DNA from: Amycolatopsis nivea
GTDB taxonomy: Bacteria > Actinomycetota > Actinomycetes > Mycobacteriales > Pseudonocardiaceae
Reading direction: 5' to 3'
NCBI RefSeq assembly: GCF_004522235.1
Contig: NZ_SDLT01000009.1
Location: 124,001 to 188,000, forward strand
DNA length: 64,000 nucleotides
In this document: positions 1-9,498 of the stretch, one piece after another
Position numbering within the stretch: position 1 is the first letter of the stretch
Layout: each line of letters starts with the position of its first letter
Position numbers and translations under genes: made by a program
Notes under the pieces: model-generated
The model's input: the letters and a program-made list of their open reading frames with translations, nothing else
Databases searched by the model: none
What the model was told of the DNA's origin: nothing

Positions 1-542
1 CCGTGGTCGCCGAGATCCGGCGCGCGGTGTTCGCCGGGCACCAGGTGCGCATTCGCTACCAAGCGGTCGGCCAAGCCCCGAAGTGGCGCACAGTGCACCC
101 GATTGGACTGGTCACCGTGCGGGAGCTGGGATATTTGCTGGCGACCCGCGAAGGCGAGGACCGGACTTACCGGCTCTCCCGGGTGCGGGCCGCCGAGGAA
201 CTCGACGAACCCGCGCAGCGGCCGGATCGCGTGGACCTGGGCCGGGCCTGGCAGGAACGCAGCACGCGGTTCCGGACCGGTGGCGACCAGATCGTCGCAC
301 TAGTCCGAATTCGCCCGGAACGGCGGGAAGAATTGGCCCGCACCGCGCTCGCCATTCGCGCTGAAGAAATCAGGACGAACGGATGGTTACAGCTGGAGGC
401 GGCTTTCCAGGATTCCCGGCACGCCGAATGGGCGTTGTGGCAGCTCGCCACAGCCGCGGAAGTGCTTGCGCCGCAAGCGTTGCGTACCGCCTTGCACCAG
501 CGCGCCACGGCGATCGCCGCCGCCTACGCCGGGCCCGCCTGA
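1..542 (+). CDS. WYL-domain transcriptional regulator, 5'-truncated by the window edge
   Basis: Only the C-terminal ~180 residues are visible; the frame is open to the left edge, so the HTH part lies outside. The fragment opens with a WYL-type core (RIRYQ, then HPIGLV, GYLLA in the place of the WYL tripeptide, and TYRLSRV). A WCX-like tail follows, ending at TGA 540-542. WYL regulators couple a winged HTH to ligand sensing and act in the cytoplasm as dimers. No effector can be read from the sequence. The next gene is co-directional but separated by about 105 bp, so it is probably transcribed independently. Family call fairly secure, exact role unknown. Confidence 0.75.
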   Translation, partial: VVAEIRRAVFAGHQVRIRYQAVGQAPKWRTVHPIGLVTVRELGYLLATREGEDRTYRLSRVRAAEELDEPAQRPDRVDLGRAWQERSTRFRTGGDQIVALVRIRPERREELARTALAIRAEEIRTNGWLQLEAAFQDSRHAEWALWQLATAAEVLAPQALRTALHQRATAIAAAYAGPA

Positions 543-647
543 GCCCTCCGCACCGGCACTGCCTGCACCTTCCGTAGTTGTGCGGATACCTACTCGCTGG
601 TAAGTTACCCGCCAGTCGTGATCCACTTCATGGTTCAAAGGGGAGTC

Positions 648-1955
648 ATGATCCGGAAACCCGTCCGTGCGCTGATCGCCGCCGCCGCTCTCGCGATCAC
701 GTCCGCCGTCGCGCTGCCCGCCGCGGCTTCGGCCGATTCCTTCTACAGCTACGACGGCAGCACACCGCTCTCGTCGTACGCTCCGGGCACCGTCCTCAAG
801 AGCCGGACGTTGAGCTATCACGTCTTCGGCTTCCCGACTCCAGTGCAGGCCACCCAACTGCTCTACCGGACTACCGACGCACAGGGCAATCCCACCGCGA
901 ACGTCACCTCGGTCGTCCGAAATCCGTTGGGCGGCAACGGGAAAGCCATCTCGTACCAGTCCGCGTACGACTCGCTCGATCCCGCCGACGCACCGTCCCG
1001 CGCGATCGCGGGCGACGTCCGGCTCGGCGGCGTGCTGCCGAACGCCGAGTCGGCGCTCATCGCGCCGGCGCTCGCCCTCGGGTACAGCGTCGTCATCCCG
1101 GACACCGAAGGCCCGACCGCCGATTTCGCGGCCGGTCCGGAATACGGCAAGACCACTTTGGACTCGATTCGCGCCGCGACGCACGCGTCCGGGACCGGAA
1201 TGACGGATTCCACGAAATTCGGCCTTCTCGGCTATTCCGGCGGTGCGATCGCGACCGGCTGGGCGTCGGCGATCGCCGGGAGTTACGCGCCGGAGGTCGA
1301 GAAGAACCTCGTCGGGTTCGCCGAGGGCGGGGTGCTCGTCGACCCCGCGCACAACCTCAAATACGTCGGCGGCAGCCCAGTCTGGTCCGGCGTGATCCCG
1401 ATGGCGCTGATCGGCGTCTCGCGCAGCTACGGCATCGACCTCAAGCCGTACGCCAGCGAGTACGGCCTCAAGGTGCTCGCCGAGCTCGAGCACGCGTCGA
1501 TCGCCAACGCGCTCGGCCGCTACCCCGGGCTGACCTGGCAGAAGCTGGTCAAACCGGAGTACGCGAACCCGAACTCGGTGGCCCCGTACGTCGACGCGGT
1601 CAACAAGGTGAACATCGGCTCGGCGGCGACGCCCTCGATCCCCGGGTTCATCGGGCAGGCCAGCAACGGCGCGCTCGAAGGCACTGTCAGCAACGAACCG
1701 GGCATCGGCGGCGGAGACGGCGTGATGGTGGCCGGGGACGTCCGCGCGCTCGCGAATCAGTACTGCGACACCGGAAACACCTCGATCAAGTACACGCAGT
1801 ACGACGCGCTCAGCCACGCCACCGCCCTCCCGGTGTGGGCGCCGACCGCGATCGCCTGGCTCAACGACCGGTTCGCGGGCAAGGCCGCGCCGTCCAGCTG
1901 CGGGCACATCGCGGCGGGGAACTCGCTGGCGCCGGAGCAGCACGCCGGGTCTTGA
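648..1955 (+). CDS. Secreted lipase, LIP (secretory lipase) family
   Basis: About 435 residues. The ATG at 648 is preferred over an upstream ATG at 618 because AAAGGGGAG (637-645) sits just before it and because it yields a clean Sec signal peptide: MIRKPVR, a hydrophobic Ala-rich core, then AAASADS as the likely cleavage site. The mature protein has the nucleophile elbow GYSGG (FGLLGYSGGAIATGW) and the DTEG and DGVM segments seen in secretory lipases of the Candida LIP1 type (PF03583) common in actinomycetes. It should hydrolyse acylglycerols or esters outside the cell. A hairpin at 1972-2006 follows, suggesting a monocistronic unit. Confidence 0.85.
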   Translation: MIRKPVRALIAAAALAITSAVALPAAASADSFYSYDGSTPLSSYAPGTVLKSRTLSYHVFGFPTPVQATQLLYRTTDAQGNPTANVTSVVRNPLGGNGKAISYQSAYDSLDPADAPSRAIAGDVRLGGVLPNAESALIAPALALGYSVVIPDTEGPTADFAAGPEYGKTTLDSIRAATHASGTGMTDSTKFGLLGYSGGAIATGWASAIAGSYAPEVEKNLVGFAEGGVLVDPAHNLKYVGGSPVWSGVIPMALIGVSRSYGIDLKPYASEYGLKVLAELEHASIANALGRYPGLTWQKLVKPEYANPNSVAPYVDAVNKVNIGSAATPSIPGFIGQASNGALEGTVSNEPGIGGGDGVMVAGDVRALANQYCDTGNTSIKYTQYDALSHATALPVWAPTAIAWLNDRFAGKAAPSSCGHIAAGNSLAPEQHAGS

Positions 1956-1971
1956 GAAGCTGATGCCGCAA

Positions 1972-2006
1972 CGCCTGGGCGGGCCCGAAAGGGGCTTGCC
2001 CAGGCG
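1972..2006. terminator. Hairpin terminator after the lipase gene
   Basis: CGCCTGGGC (1972-1980) pairs with GCCCAGGCG (1998-2006) around a GC-rich loop that contains its own GGGCCC/GGGGC pairing. No T-run follows, as is usual in high-GC actinomycetes. It separates the lipase gene from the P450 gene. Confidence 0.55.
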
Positions 2007-2074
2007 TGCCCAGTGTGCATAGGGGCGTCGCGTTAGGGGTGCTCTCCTCCCGGAGGACTCGATACACACGAAGA

Positions 2075-3268
2075 ATGACCAGTGATGTGCAGATCGAGCC
2101 CATCAGATATCCCTTCGGCTCAGCGGAGGGGGTCGACCTCGACCCGGCCTACACGGAGGCACGCGACGCGCCGGGGATGATCCGGATCAAACTGCTCTAC
2201 GGCGAGCCGGCGTGGCTGGCCACTCGCTACGACGACGTTCGCATGGTGTTCAGCGACCGGCGGTTCAGCCGGGCCATGGCCGCCGATGCCGACGTGCCGA
2301 GGATGACGCCGCACAAGCTCGACGGCGGGATCGTCATGATGGACCCGCCGGAACACAGCCGGCTGCGCAAGCTGGTGGCCCAAGCCTTCACCCAGAACCG
2401 GGTGCAGCGGTTGCGCGGGCGGGTCCGGCAGCTGGCCGAGGACCTCGTGGACGCGATGGCGGCCGGCGGCGGGCCGGCGGACCTGGTGGAGAATTTCTCG
2501 TTGCCGCTGCCGGTGTCGGTGATCTGCGAGCTGCTCGGGGTGCCCATGGCCGACTGGCCGAAGTTCCGGGTCTGGAGCGACGGGATCCTGTCCACGAGCG
2601 AGACCACCGCCGAGGAGTACGAGGCCAACGAGGCGGAACTCCAGGAGTACATGCGCGGGCTGATCGCCGCCCGGCGCGCGGAGCCCGCCGACGACCTGAT
2701 GACCGCGCTGGTCGAGGCCCGCCACGAGCACGACCGGCTCTCCGAGGCGGAGCTGATCGATTTGTGCGACGGGCTTCTGGTGGCCGGCCACGAAACCTCC
2801 GCGTCCCTGATCGCCAGCTCGGTCTTCGTCCTCCTGGAGCGCCCCGAGCGGCTGGCCGAGCTGCGGGCCGACCTCAGCCTGTTGCCTGCCGCGGCCGAGG
2901 AACTCCTGCGGTTCGTCCCGCTGAGCCATTGGGAGGGCTTTCCTCGCTACGCGACGGAGGACGTCGAGGTGGGCGGTTCGCTGGTGCGCGCGGGGGAGCC
3001 CGTGGTGACCGACTTCGCCTCGGCCAACCGGGATCCCCGGCGGTTCGAAAATCCCGACGTGCTGCGCTTCGACCGGAAGGCGAACTCGCACCTGGCTTTC
3101 GGGCACGGCGTGCACCACTGCCTCGGCGCGAACCTCGCCAGGGTCGAACTCCAGGAAGGCCTCCGCGCGCTGCTGACCAAGCTGCCGGGGCTGCGGATCG
3201 CCGGAGAGATCGAGTGGAAGGTCGACATGCCGGTGCGCGGCCCGCGCCGGATGCCGATCGGCTGGTGA
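2075..3268 (+). CDS. Cytochrome P450
   Basis: 397 residues from the ATG at 2075, the usual length of a soluble actinobacterial P450; an upstream in-frame ATG (2006) would add an unconserved leader overlapping the preceding hairpin. Landmarks in order: PPEHSRLR (C-helix, ~91-98), AGHETS in the I-helix (237-242, oxygen activation), EELLR carrying ExxR (276-279), and the heme loop FGHGVHHCLG with ligand Cys349. It is a class I monooxygenase needing external ferredoxin and reductase, neither of which is adjacent. The substrate is not readable. It stands alone between a lipase and a convergent phosphoesterase operon, and a strong bidirectional terminator follows. Confidence 0.93.
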   Translation: MTSDVQIEPIRYPFGSAEGVDLDPAYTEARDAPGMIRIKLLYGEPAWLATRYDDVRMVFSDRRFSRAMAADADVPRMTPHKLDGGIVMMDPPEHSRLRKLVAQAFTQNRVQRLRGRVRQLAEDLVDAMAAGGGPADLVENFSLPLPVSVICELLGVPMADWPKFRVWSDGILSTSETTAEEYEANEAELQEYMRGLIAARRAEPADDLMTALVEARHEHDRLSEAELIDLCDGLLVAGHETSASLIASSVFVLLERPERLAELRADLSLLPAAAEELLRFVPLSHWEGFPRYATEDVEVGGSLVRAGEPVVTDFASANRDPRRFENPDVLRFDRKANSHLAFGHGVHHCLGANLARVELQEGLRALLTKLPGLRIAGEIEWKVDMPVRGPRRMPIGW

Positions 3269-3282
3269 TCGCAGGTCACTGA

Positions 3283-3318
3283 AAAGCCCCTGCCCGCACA
3301 ACGGCGGGCAGGGGCTTT
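3283..3318. terminator. Bidirectional terminator between convergent genes
   Basis: A perfect 15-bp inverted repeat: AAAGCCCCTGCCCGC at 3283-3297 and its complement at 3304-3318, with a 6-nt loop. A-rich and T-rich flanks make it usable in both directions, ending the P450 gene (+) and the phosphoesterase operon (-). Confidence 0.85.
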
Positions 3319-3336
3319 CCCTTGCGGCTTAACGGA

Positions 3337-6069
3337 TCAGCCGTCCGAATCGGCCGACGGGATGAACGCGCCCGGAACCTGGTCCGGGGCGAAGATCTTG
3401 TCCTCGCCCGGATACGGCTGGGTCCATCCGTGCACCTGGTACCACGTGAAGTGGTCCATCTGCGCGGGGTTGGCGTAGTCCGCCGTGGCGTTCGGGCCGG
3501 TCAGCTTCTGCTGGGACTGCCATTGCTGCCACTGCTGGGCCAGCTGCTGCTTGTCCGCGGGCACCGCCGCCGACGCCGCCGCGGTGGCGGCCGTCGGGAC
3601 GTTGTCCGTGCCGCACGACGGCGGAGTCTTCAGGCCCGCGGTCAGCGACGTCTGGTTCGGCACCGCGGTGAACGGCGTGTTGTCCGGCTTCGGCGTGAAC
3701 GCGGTCCCCATCGGGGTGGCCGCGCTGTCCTTCTGGTTCATCGGGTGGATCCCGAGGATCTGCTCGATGGTGCGGATCATGGTGATCTGCGAGTAGTACC
3801 GGCTGTCGGTCACGCCGCGCTGCGCGTACGGGCTGATGATCTGGACCGGGGCCCGGTGCCCGTCGACGTGGTCCAGCCCGGCCTGGGAGTCGTCCTCGAC
3901 CACGAAGATCGCCGAGTCCTTCCAGTACTGGCTGTGCGAGATCTTGTCGACGATCTTGCCCACGGCCAGGTCGTTGTCGGCGACCTGCGCGGCCGGGCTC
4001 GGCGGCCCGCCGGTGTGGTCGCTCGACAGCCAGAACATGTTCAGGTCCGCCGGGCCGTTCTTCTCGAAGTCGTTCTTCCAGATCTCGTACCGGTACTGGT
4101 CCGGGACCGCGGTGTCGAACTTCGGGAAGCCCGGCACCGAAACGCTGTTCAGCGACGGGATCGGCGACGACGAGACCAGCGGGTACGCGGTCGGCTCGCC
4201 GGTCGCGGCCATGTTCTTCGAGTCGCAGTACAGGTTCTGCCAGCTCGCGTCCGCGGGCTTGGTCAGGAACTGGTGGAACTCGCCGAAGTCGCGCACGGTC
4301 TTGCCCGCCGCCTGCGCCCCGGTCCACAGGAAGCCGCTGCGCTGGTGGCCCAGCGCGTCGTCCTCGGTGTCGTAGCTGCGCTTGTACTCGCCTGCCGACG
4401 ACTCGGTGTACTCCGGGTTGTCCGCCTGCATCAGCCAGTTGTGGCCCTCGGCCGAGTTCGTGCCGATGTCGTAAGTGTTGTCGTACAAGCCGAATTGAGT
4501 GGCCAACGCGTGCTGGTTCGGCGTGACTGCCTGGCCGAACTGCGCGAGCGCCGGGTTGCCGTTGCCCTTCTTCATGTCGCCGAAGAGCTGGTCGTAGGTC
4601 CGGTTTTCCTTCACCAGCAGGAAAACATGCTTGATCGTTGACGGGTCGCCGAGCCGACGGGGCACCGGCACCGGCTTGACGTTGCGGTTGCCCGTCTGCA
4701 CCGAACCCGGCGTCCAGCCGTTCTGCTTGAACACCTGACGCGTCTGCGCCCAGGTCTGCCAGTCGGTCGGCAGGGTGAACCGCTGGAGGCTCGACGTGGT
4801 GTCGTGCGTGGCGTGCCCGGCCGCGGCGGTCGGGCGGCGGGCGTCGATGCCTCGGGTGTTCGCGACCAGGATGTTGTTGCCCGACGCTGAGATACCAGAC
4901 GGGAAGTAGTCCGTCGGCAGCAGTCCGATGAAGGCGGCGGGGGCCTGCGGGAACCAGTAGCGGTAGACCGCGACCGCGTTGGCCCGGCCGAGGGTCACCA
5001 GCAGGTGGCCGTCGTCGGTGAGCGCGATGTCGGTCGGCTCGTAGCCGACCTGCGCTTCCGGCCACGGCTGCGTCGCGATGGTCTGCACCACGACGTTGCG
5101 CTGGGCGTCGATCACCGAAACGCTGTCGCCGCCGGTGTTCGCCACGAACAAGGTGTTGTTCTTGGCGCGCAACGCGGTCGGGTGCAGGCCGACGTCGATG
5201 TTCTTGACCGGAGCGGACGGGTTCGCCAGGTCGATCACGCTGACCGTGCCGGTGGTCGCGGCCCCGGTCTTCGGGTCGGCGACGATGTCGGTGCCGTACG
5301 AGTTGATCGTGGGGTCGCCCGGCTTCGCCGCGCGGCCGCCCTCGTTGCTGACGTAGATCCGGTTGCCGATCTGCACCAGTGCACGCGGTGCGTTGCCAAC
5401 AGTCCAGCTCTGCTTGATCTGGCCGCTGGCCGCGTCGATCGCGACGACCCGGTTCTGTCCGTTCACCGCGGAGTACACAGTGGACCCGTCCGCGGAGAAG
5501 ATCGCGCCCGCGGCGAGGGAATGCTTGGAACCGTCGGCCGGGATCGGGACCCACGTGGGGTTCGCGACGGTGCCGTCCGGGTTCACGGTGAACTTGCGGT
5601 AGCCGTCAATTTGGCCCAGCCACAGCGTTTTGCCGTCCGGCGAATACGACGGGCCTTCCTGGCCGACGTCGTTGCCCGGCAGTTGCAGGTCGGCCTTCTT
5701 GTCCTTGCCGACGAGCTGCTGGACCTTCCAGGACTTCAGATCGACGATGGTCAGCGCGATGCCGCCGTCGGTAGTCAGCGCGGCGAGGTGGCTGCCGTCC
5801 GGGCTGACCGTCGAGGACATGATCTTGCCGTTCGGCAGGACGAGCCGCTCGCCGATGGGCTTGAGGTACTGGTCGCTGGAGATGGTCAGGCCGTTCTCGG
5901 TTTCCTGGCCGACCTGGTCGGTGCCGAACTGCTTGGTGGAGGCGAGGCCGATGCCCGAGCCCGTGGCGACGAGAGCGACCGCGGTCGCCCCCGCCGTGAC
6001 GAAGCGCATTTTGCGGGATCTGCGGAACTCTTTCTTCCCGCCACGCCTGCGACGGCGCGTTACTTGCAT
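3337..6069 (-). CDS. Secreted bifunctional YncE-like beta-propeller / phosphoesterase
   Basis: 910 residues, starting at ATG 6069. The N-terminus has a very basic stretch (RRRRRGGKKEFRRSRK) followed by a hydrophobic signal segment, so the protein is exported or membrane-anchored. Residues ~60-450 form WD/YVTN-like propeller repeats (SPDG, IDLANPSAPV, LFVANTGGDSVSVID). Residues ~470-880 form a phosphoesterase domain of the phospholipase C/acid phosphatase type, with KENRTYDQLFGD, GHNWLMQADN and FVVEDDSQAGLDHVDGHR. Such proteins hydrolyse phosphate esters outside the cell. It starts 4 nt after the ABC permease stop, so it is the last gene of that operon. Confidence 0.85.
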   Translation of the reverse strand: MQVTRRRRRGGKKEFRRSRKMRFVTAGATAVALVATGSGIGLASTKQFGTDQVGQETENGLTISSDQYLKPIGERLVLPNGKIMSSTVSPDGSHLAALTTDGGIALTIVDLKSWKVQQLVGKDKKADLQLPGNDVGQEGPSYSPDGKTLWLGQIDGYRKFTVNPDGTVANPTWVPIPADGSKHSLAAGAIFSADGSTVYSAVNGQNRVVAIDAASGQIKQSWTVGNAPRALVQIGNRIYVSNEGGRAAKPGDPTINSYGTDIVADPKTGAATTGTVSVIDLANPSAPVKNIDVGLHPTALRAKNNTLFVANTGGDSVSVIDAQRNVVVQTIATQPWPEAQVGYEPTDIALTDDGHLLVTLGRANAVAVYRYWFPQAPAAFIGLLPTDYFPSGISASGNNILVANTRGIDARRPTAAAGHATHDTTSSLQRFTLPTDWQTWAQTRQVFKQNGWTPGSVQTGNRNVKPVPVPRRLGDPSTIKHVFLLVKENRTYDQLFGDMKKGNGNPALAQFGQAVTPNQHALATQFGLYDNTYDIGTNSAEGHNWLMQADNPEYTESSAGEYKRSYDTEDDALGHQRSGFLWTGAQAAGKTVRDFGEFHQFLTKPADASWQNLYCDSKNMAATGEPTAYPLVSSSPIPSLNSVSVPGFPKFDTAVPDQYRYEIWKNDFEKNGPADLNMFWLSSDHTGGPPSPAAQVADNDLAVGKIVDKISHSQYWKDSAIFVVEDDSQAGLDHVDGHRAPVQIISPYAQRGVTDSRYYSQITMIRTIEQILGIHPMNQKDSAATPMGTAFTPKPDNTPFTAVPNQTSLTAGLKTPPSCGTDNVPTAATAAASAAVPADKQQLAQQWQQWQSQQKLTGPNATADYANPAQMDHFTWYQVHGWTQPYPGEDKIFAPDQVPGAFIPSADSDG

Positions 6070-6073
6070 GTCC

Positions 6074-7423
6074 TCATCCCTTCGTGGAGGAGAGCAGCTC
6101 GACGTTGCCGTCGAACTGCCACAGCGGGTTCGGCTGGTCCCCCTGCGGGGTCCGCACCTGGAAGTAGCCGTTCACTTCCTTCGGTCCGTCGCCGTCGGCG
6201 ACGTACCGCCCGTCCGAGGTGACATCGAGCTGGTAGATCGCCTGCCCGGTCGCTGAGATACCAGGGAGATGCCAGGAGACGACGCAGCGCCAGTCGTTGC
6301 CGGGACCTTCGGCCTCGACGAGGCCGCCGCCCTTGGTGCATTCCGTGCTCGCGGCGAGCTGCTCCTCCGTGACGTCCGGACGGTGCAGCTGCGCGGCCTG
6401 GATCCGGTAGAGATGCGCGAACTCGGTGGACAGCGACTGCTGCAGTTTTGCCTGGTCGATGCCCGAACCCGACGCCGGCGTCGCGACCGCGACGACTGCC
6501 ACCGTGACGCCGATCAGCCCGGCCAGCGGCAGCAAGCCCGCGGTTAGTACGCGACGACCCGCACCGTCGTATGTCAGATCGGTGAAGTCGCGTCTCACGA
6601 ACAGCGCGTAGGCCAGCGCAGTCGAGACCGCTGCCCAGACCAGGCTCACTCCGACGCCGATCAGCAGCGGCCCGAGCTGTACCGGGTCGGCGAAGAGGCC
6701 GTTCCACGAGATGAACGCGTACGTCGGCAGCGCAAGCCGCACGACGACCGGTAGCGGCAGCAGCTGCGCCACCGCCATCACGAGCGCGACCACCGCGGGC
6801 AGCAGCAGGCCCATCGGCGACCGTCCTAATGCGACAGAGCCGAGCAGGCCGATCCCTGCCAGGGCGAGGGTTGGGGCGAGCACGCAGATCCAGGCGAGCA
6901 CGACCTTCACCGCCGCGTCGCCCGAGGACAGCAGGTGTCCGTCGAGTCCGGTGAGCGGCTGCCCGCCGACCGCGACGAGACCGCCGACCGCGCTGGACAC
7001 CGCCAAACCGAGGACCAGCAACAGGATCACGGTGAGGCTGGCGAGTGCTTTCGAGACGAAAATCCGCCGGTACGACCGCATCGCCACCAGCAGGTGCCGC
7101 CAGGTGCCGAGCCGGTCTTCGGCGGCGAAGACGTCCCCGGCGACCAGGGAGGTCAGCAGCGGAAGCGCGTAGCTGCCGGCGAATCCGAGCAGGACGAGCG
7201 GACCGGCCCAGCCGGTGGCGTTCATCAGGCGGCCGAACAGGGTGTCCACCGGCAGGTCGCTTTGCTGGCTGACCGCGGCGACGAACACCGCGGGCGCGAG
7301 CCAGCAGGCGAGCAGCAGCACGCGGATCCGCCACTGCGACAACAGCTTCACCAGTTCGAACCGGTAACCGCGGCCCAGTCCGACCGAGGCTTGCTGCTCG
7401 ACAGGTGCGTCGAGGACGGTCAT
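6074..7423 (-). CDS. ABC transporter permease (ABC-2 type)
   Basis: 449 residues with about six hydrophobic segments: the first after LLSQWRIRVLLLACWLAP, four central ones, and one near residue 300 before a C-terminal soluble domain. That last domain (~315-449, ending WQFDGNVELLSSTKG) is probably extracytoplasmic. The start ATG (7423) overlaps the stop of the ATPase gene by 4 nt, so the two are translationally coupled halves of one exporter. The substrate is unknown; coupling to a secreted phosphoesterase suggests envelope-related work. It contains a rare in-frame TTA codon at 6827-6829. Confidence 0.85.
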   Translation of the reverse strand: MTVLDAPVEQQASVGLGRGYRFELVKLLSQWRIRVLLLACWLAPAVFVAAVSQQSDLPVDTLFGRLMNATGWAGPLVLLGFAGSYALPLLTSLVAGDVFAAEDRLGTWRHLLVAMRSYRRIFVSKALASLTVILLLVLGLAVSSAVGGLVAVGGQPLTGLDGHLLSSGDAAVKVVLAWICVLAPTLALAGIGLLGSVALGRSPMGLLLPAVVALVMAVAQLLPLPVVVRLALPTYAFISWNGLFADPVQLGPLLIGVGVSLVWAAVSTALAYALFVRRDFTDLTYDGAGRRVLTAGLLPLAGLIGVTVAVVAVATPASGSGIDQAKLQQSLSTEFAHLYRIQAAQLHRPDVTEEQLAASTECTKGGGLVEAEGPGNDWRCVVSWHLPGISATGQAIYQLDVTSDGRYVADGDGPKEVNGYFQVRTPQGDQPNPLWQFDGNVELLSSTKG

Positions 7424-8349
7424 CGCTTCTCCCCCTGCTCCGTCAACTCCAGGAACGCGGCCTCCAGCGGCGAGACGACCGGAGCCAGTTCCCGTACGCC
7501 GATGCCCTTGCCGACGACGCGCGCGACCAGGTCGTCCAGCGCGGGCACCAGGCCACGCACCACTAGGACGTCGGCCTGTCCGCGCGGGGTCTGAGCGTCG
7601 TCGATCCGCAGGCCGGGCACGTTCTCGGCGATCTCGCGCGCGGCCTTCTGGTCCGACGTGACCAGGCGGTAGGCCAGTTCGCGGTCCTCAGCGGACAGTT
7701 TCGCCAGCGGGCCGGTGAAAACGACGCGGCCGGCGGACAGGATGGTGACTTCCGAGCAGAGCGCTTCGAGGTCGTCCATCCGGTGGCTCGACAGCACCAC
7801 CGCGGTGCCCTCGTCGGCGAGCCGGGCGAGCACGCCGTGCACGTGTTTCTTGCCTGCCGGGTCGAGGCCGTTGGCGGGCTCGTCGAGGATCAGCAGCCGC
7901 GGTTTGGTCAGCAGCGCGGCGGCGAGGCCGAGGCGCTGGCGCATGCCGAGGGAGAAGCCGCGCGCCCGGTCGTCGGCGACGTCAGTGAGCCCGACCTGCG
8001 CGAGGAGGTCGTCGAGGTCGACGGTCTGGCCGCGCAGCGAGGCCAGCGCGGCGAGGTTCTGCCGCGCGGTGAGCGACGGGTACAGCCCCGGCCCGTCCAC
8101 GAACCCCGAGATGCCGTCCGGGGTGGCGAGCGCGCGGCCGACCGGGCGGCCGAGGATCTCGAGTTCGCCTTCGTCCGCGACCGCGAGTCCGAGCAGCAGG
8201 CCGAGCAGCGTGGTCTTGCCCGCGCCGTTCGGGCCGACGAGCCCGTGGATCTCGCCGTGCGCGACGTCGAGATCGACACCGTCGAGCGCGAGCACGTCGC
8301 CGAAACACTTGGTGATCGCGCGGGCTCGCACCGCGTCGCTGGTTCCCAT
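7420..8349 (-). CDS. ABC transporter ATP-binding protein
   Basis: 309 residues. Walker A GPNGAGKTT (~37-45), signature SLGMRQRLGLA (~138), Walker B LLILDEPANGLDP (~158), then the D-loop and switch His in VVLSSHRMDDLEAL. The C-terminal ~90 residues form the extension typical of DrrA/CcmA-like exporters. It powers the adjacent permease (ATGA overlap at 7420-7423). First gene of a three-gene minus-strand operon (ATPase, permease, phosphoesterase). The 119-bp region upstream (8350-8468) presumably carries the promoter; I see no clear operator there. Confidence 0.93.
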   Translation of the reverse strand: MGTSDAVRARAITKCFGDVLALDGVDLDVAHGEIHGLVGPNGAGKTTLLGLLLGLAVADEGELEILGRPVGRALATPDGISGFVDGPGLYPSLTARQNLAALASLRGQTVDLDDLLAQVGLTDVADDRARGFSLGMRQRLGLAAALLTKPRLLILDEPANGLDPAGKKHVHGVLARLADEGTAVVLSSHRMDDLEALCSEVTILSAGRVVFTGPLAKLSAEDRELAYRLVTSDQKAAREIAENVPGLRIDDAQTPRGQADVLVVRGLVPALDDLVARVVGKGIGVRELAPVVSPLEAAFLELTEQGEKR

Positions 8350-8468
8350 GAATCCCCACTTTCCGAAGCCGTGAGGAACTTAGGCACGACAAGTGACAGG
8401 CGAACCCGCGCCAGGTTGAACGTTGGGGAAACCCCGGGCGGCCCAGCCGATTAACCGGACAAAAAGGA

Positions 8469-9470
8469 TCAAACTTGCGCGGACAGCGCGTCCGAGATCT
8501 CCCGGACCAGGACATAGGACCGTTTCCGCTCCGCGTGGTCGTGGATCGGGGTGGTGATCATCAGCTCGTCCGCACCGCTGTCGGCGATGACTGTGCGCAA
8601 CGAATTCCGCAGTGCCGCCGGGGCTCCGGCCAGCACCGGACCGGGGCCGATCGCCGGGTCGACCACCGCGTCTTCCGGCCGGGGCAACAAGATCCGCTCG
8701 CCGCGCGAACGGCTCAATGCTTTAGCCCGAATGGACCTGGCGAGCCATTCCGCGTGCTCCTCGGTCGCGGCGGCGACCACCGCGACGCTGACCACAATGG
8801 ACGGTTCGGCGGTGCGGCCGGGGCGGAAGTTCTCGCGATAGCTTCGCGTCGCGGCAGCAGCTTCAGCGGGACGGAGATGGTAGGCGAACGCGTACGGCAG
8901 GCCTAGTTCGGCGGCAAGGTGAGCGCTTGCCGTGCTTGAGCCGAGCAGCCAGACGTCCGGCACGTTGCCTTGTGCGGGAGTGGCGCGCAGCGGCTGCTCG
9001 GCGTCGGCGAAATACTCCAGCAATTCCCTGACGCGGCCGGGAAAGCTTTTCGCCGGGCCGGGATTCAGCGCGTCCGCCACCCGTTGCGGGCCGCCGAGCG
9101 CGCGGCCGAGTCCGAGGTCGATCCGGCCGGGGTGGAACGCGGCGAGCGTGCCGAACTGTTCGGCGACGACGAGCGGCGGGTGGTTGAGCAGCAGAACGCC
9201 GCCCGCGCCGACGCGGATCCTCTTCGTGGCATCCGCGATGCGGGCCGCTGCCACGGCAGGCGCGGCGCTCGCGACTCCACGCATGCTGTGGTGTTCGGGC
9301 AACCAGTAGCGGTGATATCCCAACTCGTCGGCCAGTTCGGCCAGGTCGAGCGTGCGCCGCAGCGCCTCGCGCGCGGTCGACCCCGCGACGATCGGCGATG
9401 TGTCCAGCACTGAAACCCGCGCCCGGGCATCATCCCGGACCCGATGCGGGACGACAACCGGACCGTCCAC
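8469..9470 (-). CDS. LLM-class flavin-dependent oxidoreductase (luciferase-like)
   Basis: About 333 residues. The motif run VLDTSPIVAGSTAREAL, YHRYWLPEHHSM, RIRVGAGGVLLLNHPPLVVAEQFGTL and PGRIDLGLGRA is diagnostic of the MsnO8-like branch of bacterial-luciferase-type monooxygenases, which use reduced F420 or FMNH2. The start is uncertain: the GTG at 9470 has no clear Shine-Dalgarno, and homologues usually begin close to the SVLD segment ~18 residues later. The gene lies alone between the ABC operon and an amino-acid permease. The substrate cannot be inferred. Confidence 0.85.
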   Translation of the reverse strand: MDGPVVVPHRVRDDARARVSVLDTSPIVAGSTAREALRRTLDLAELADELGYHRYWLPEHHSMRGVASAAPAVAAARIADATKRIRVGAGGVLLLNHPPLVVAEQFGTLAAFHPGRIDLGLGRALGGPQRVADALNPGPAKSFPGRVRELLEYFADAEQPLRATPAQGNVPDVWLLGSSTASAHLAAELGLPYAFAYHLRPAEAAAATRSYRENFRPGRTAEPSIVVSVAVVAAATEEHAEWLARSIRAKALSRSRGERILLPRPEDAVVDPAIGPGPVLAGAPAALRNSLRTVIADSGADELMITTPIHDHAERKRSYVLVREISDALSAQV

Positions 9471-9498
9471 GGTCTCAAGTGGACGGTCCAGCCGCGGC

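Noticed and set aside
387..2069. A 560-residue open frame antisense to the lipase.
   Set aside because: Low-complexity Arg/Gly/Val composition typical of GC-rich antisense frames; the lipase has signal peptide and active site.
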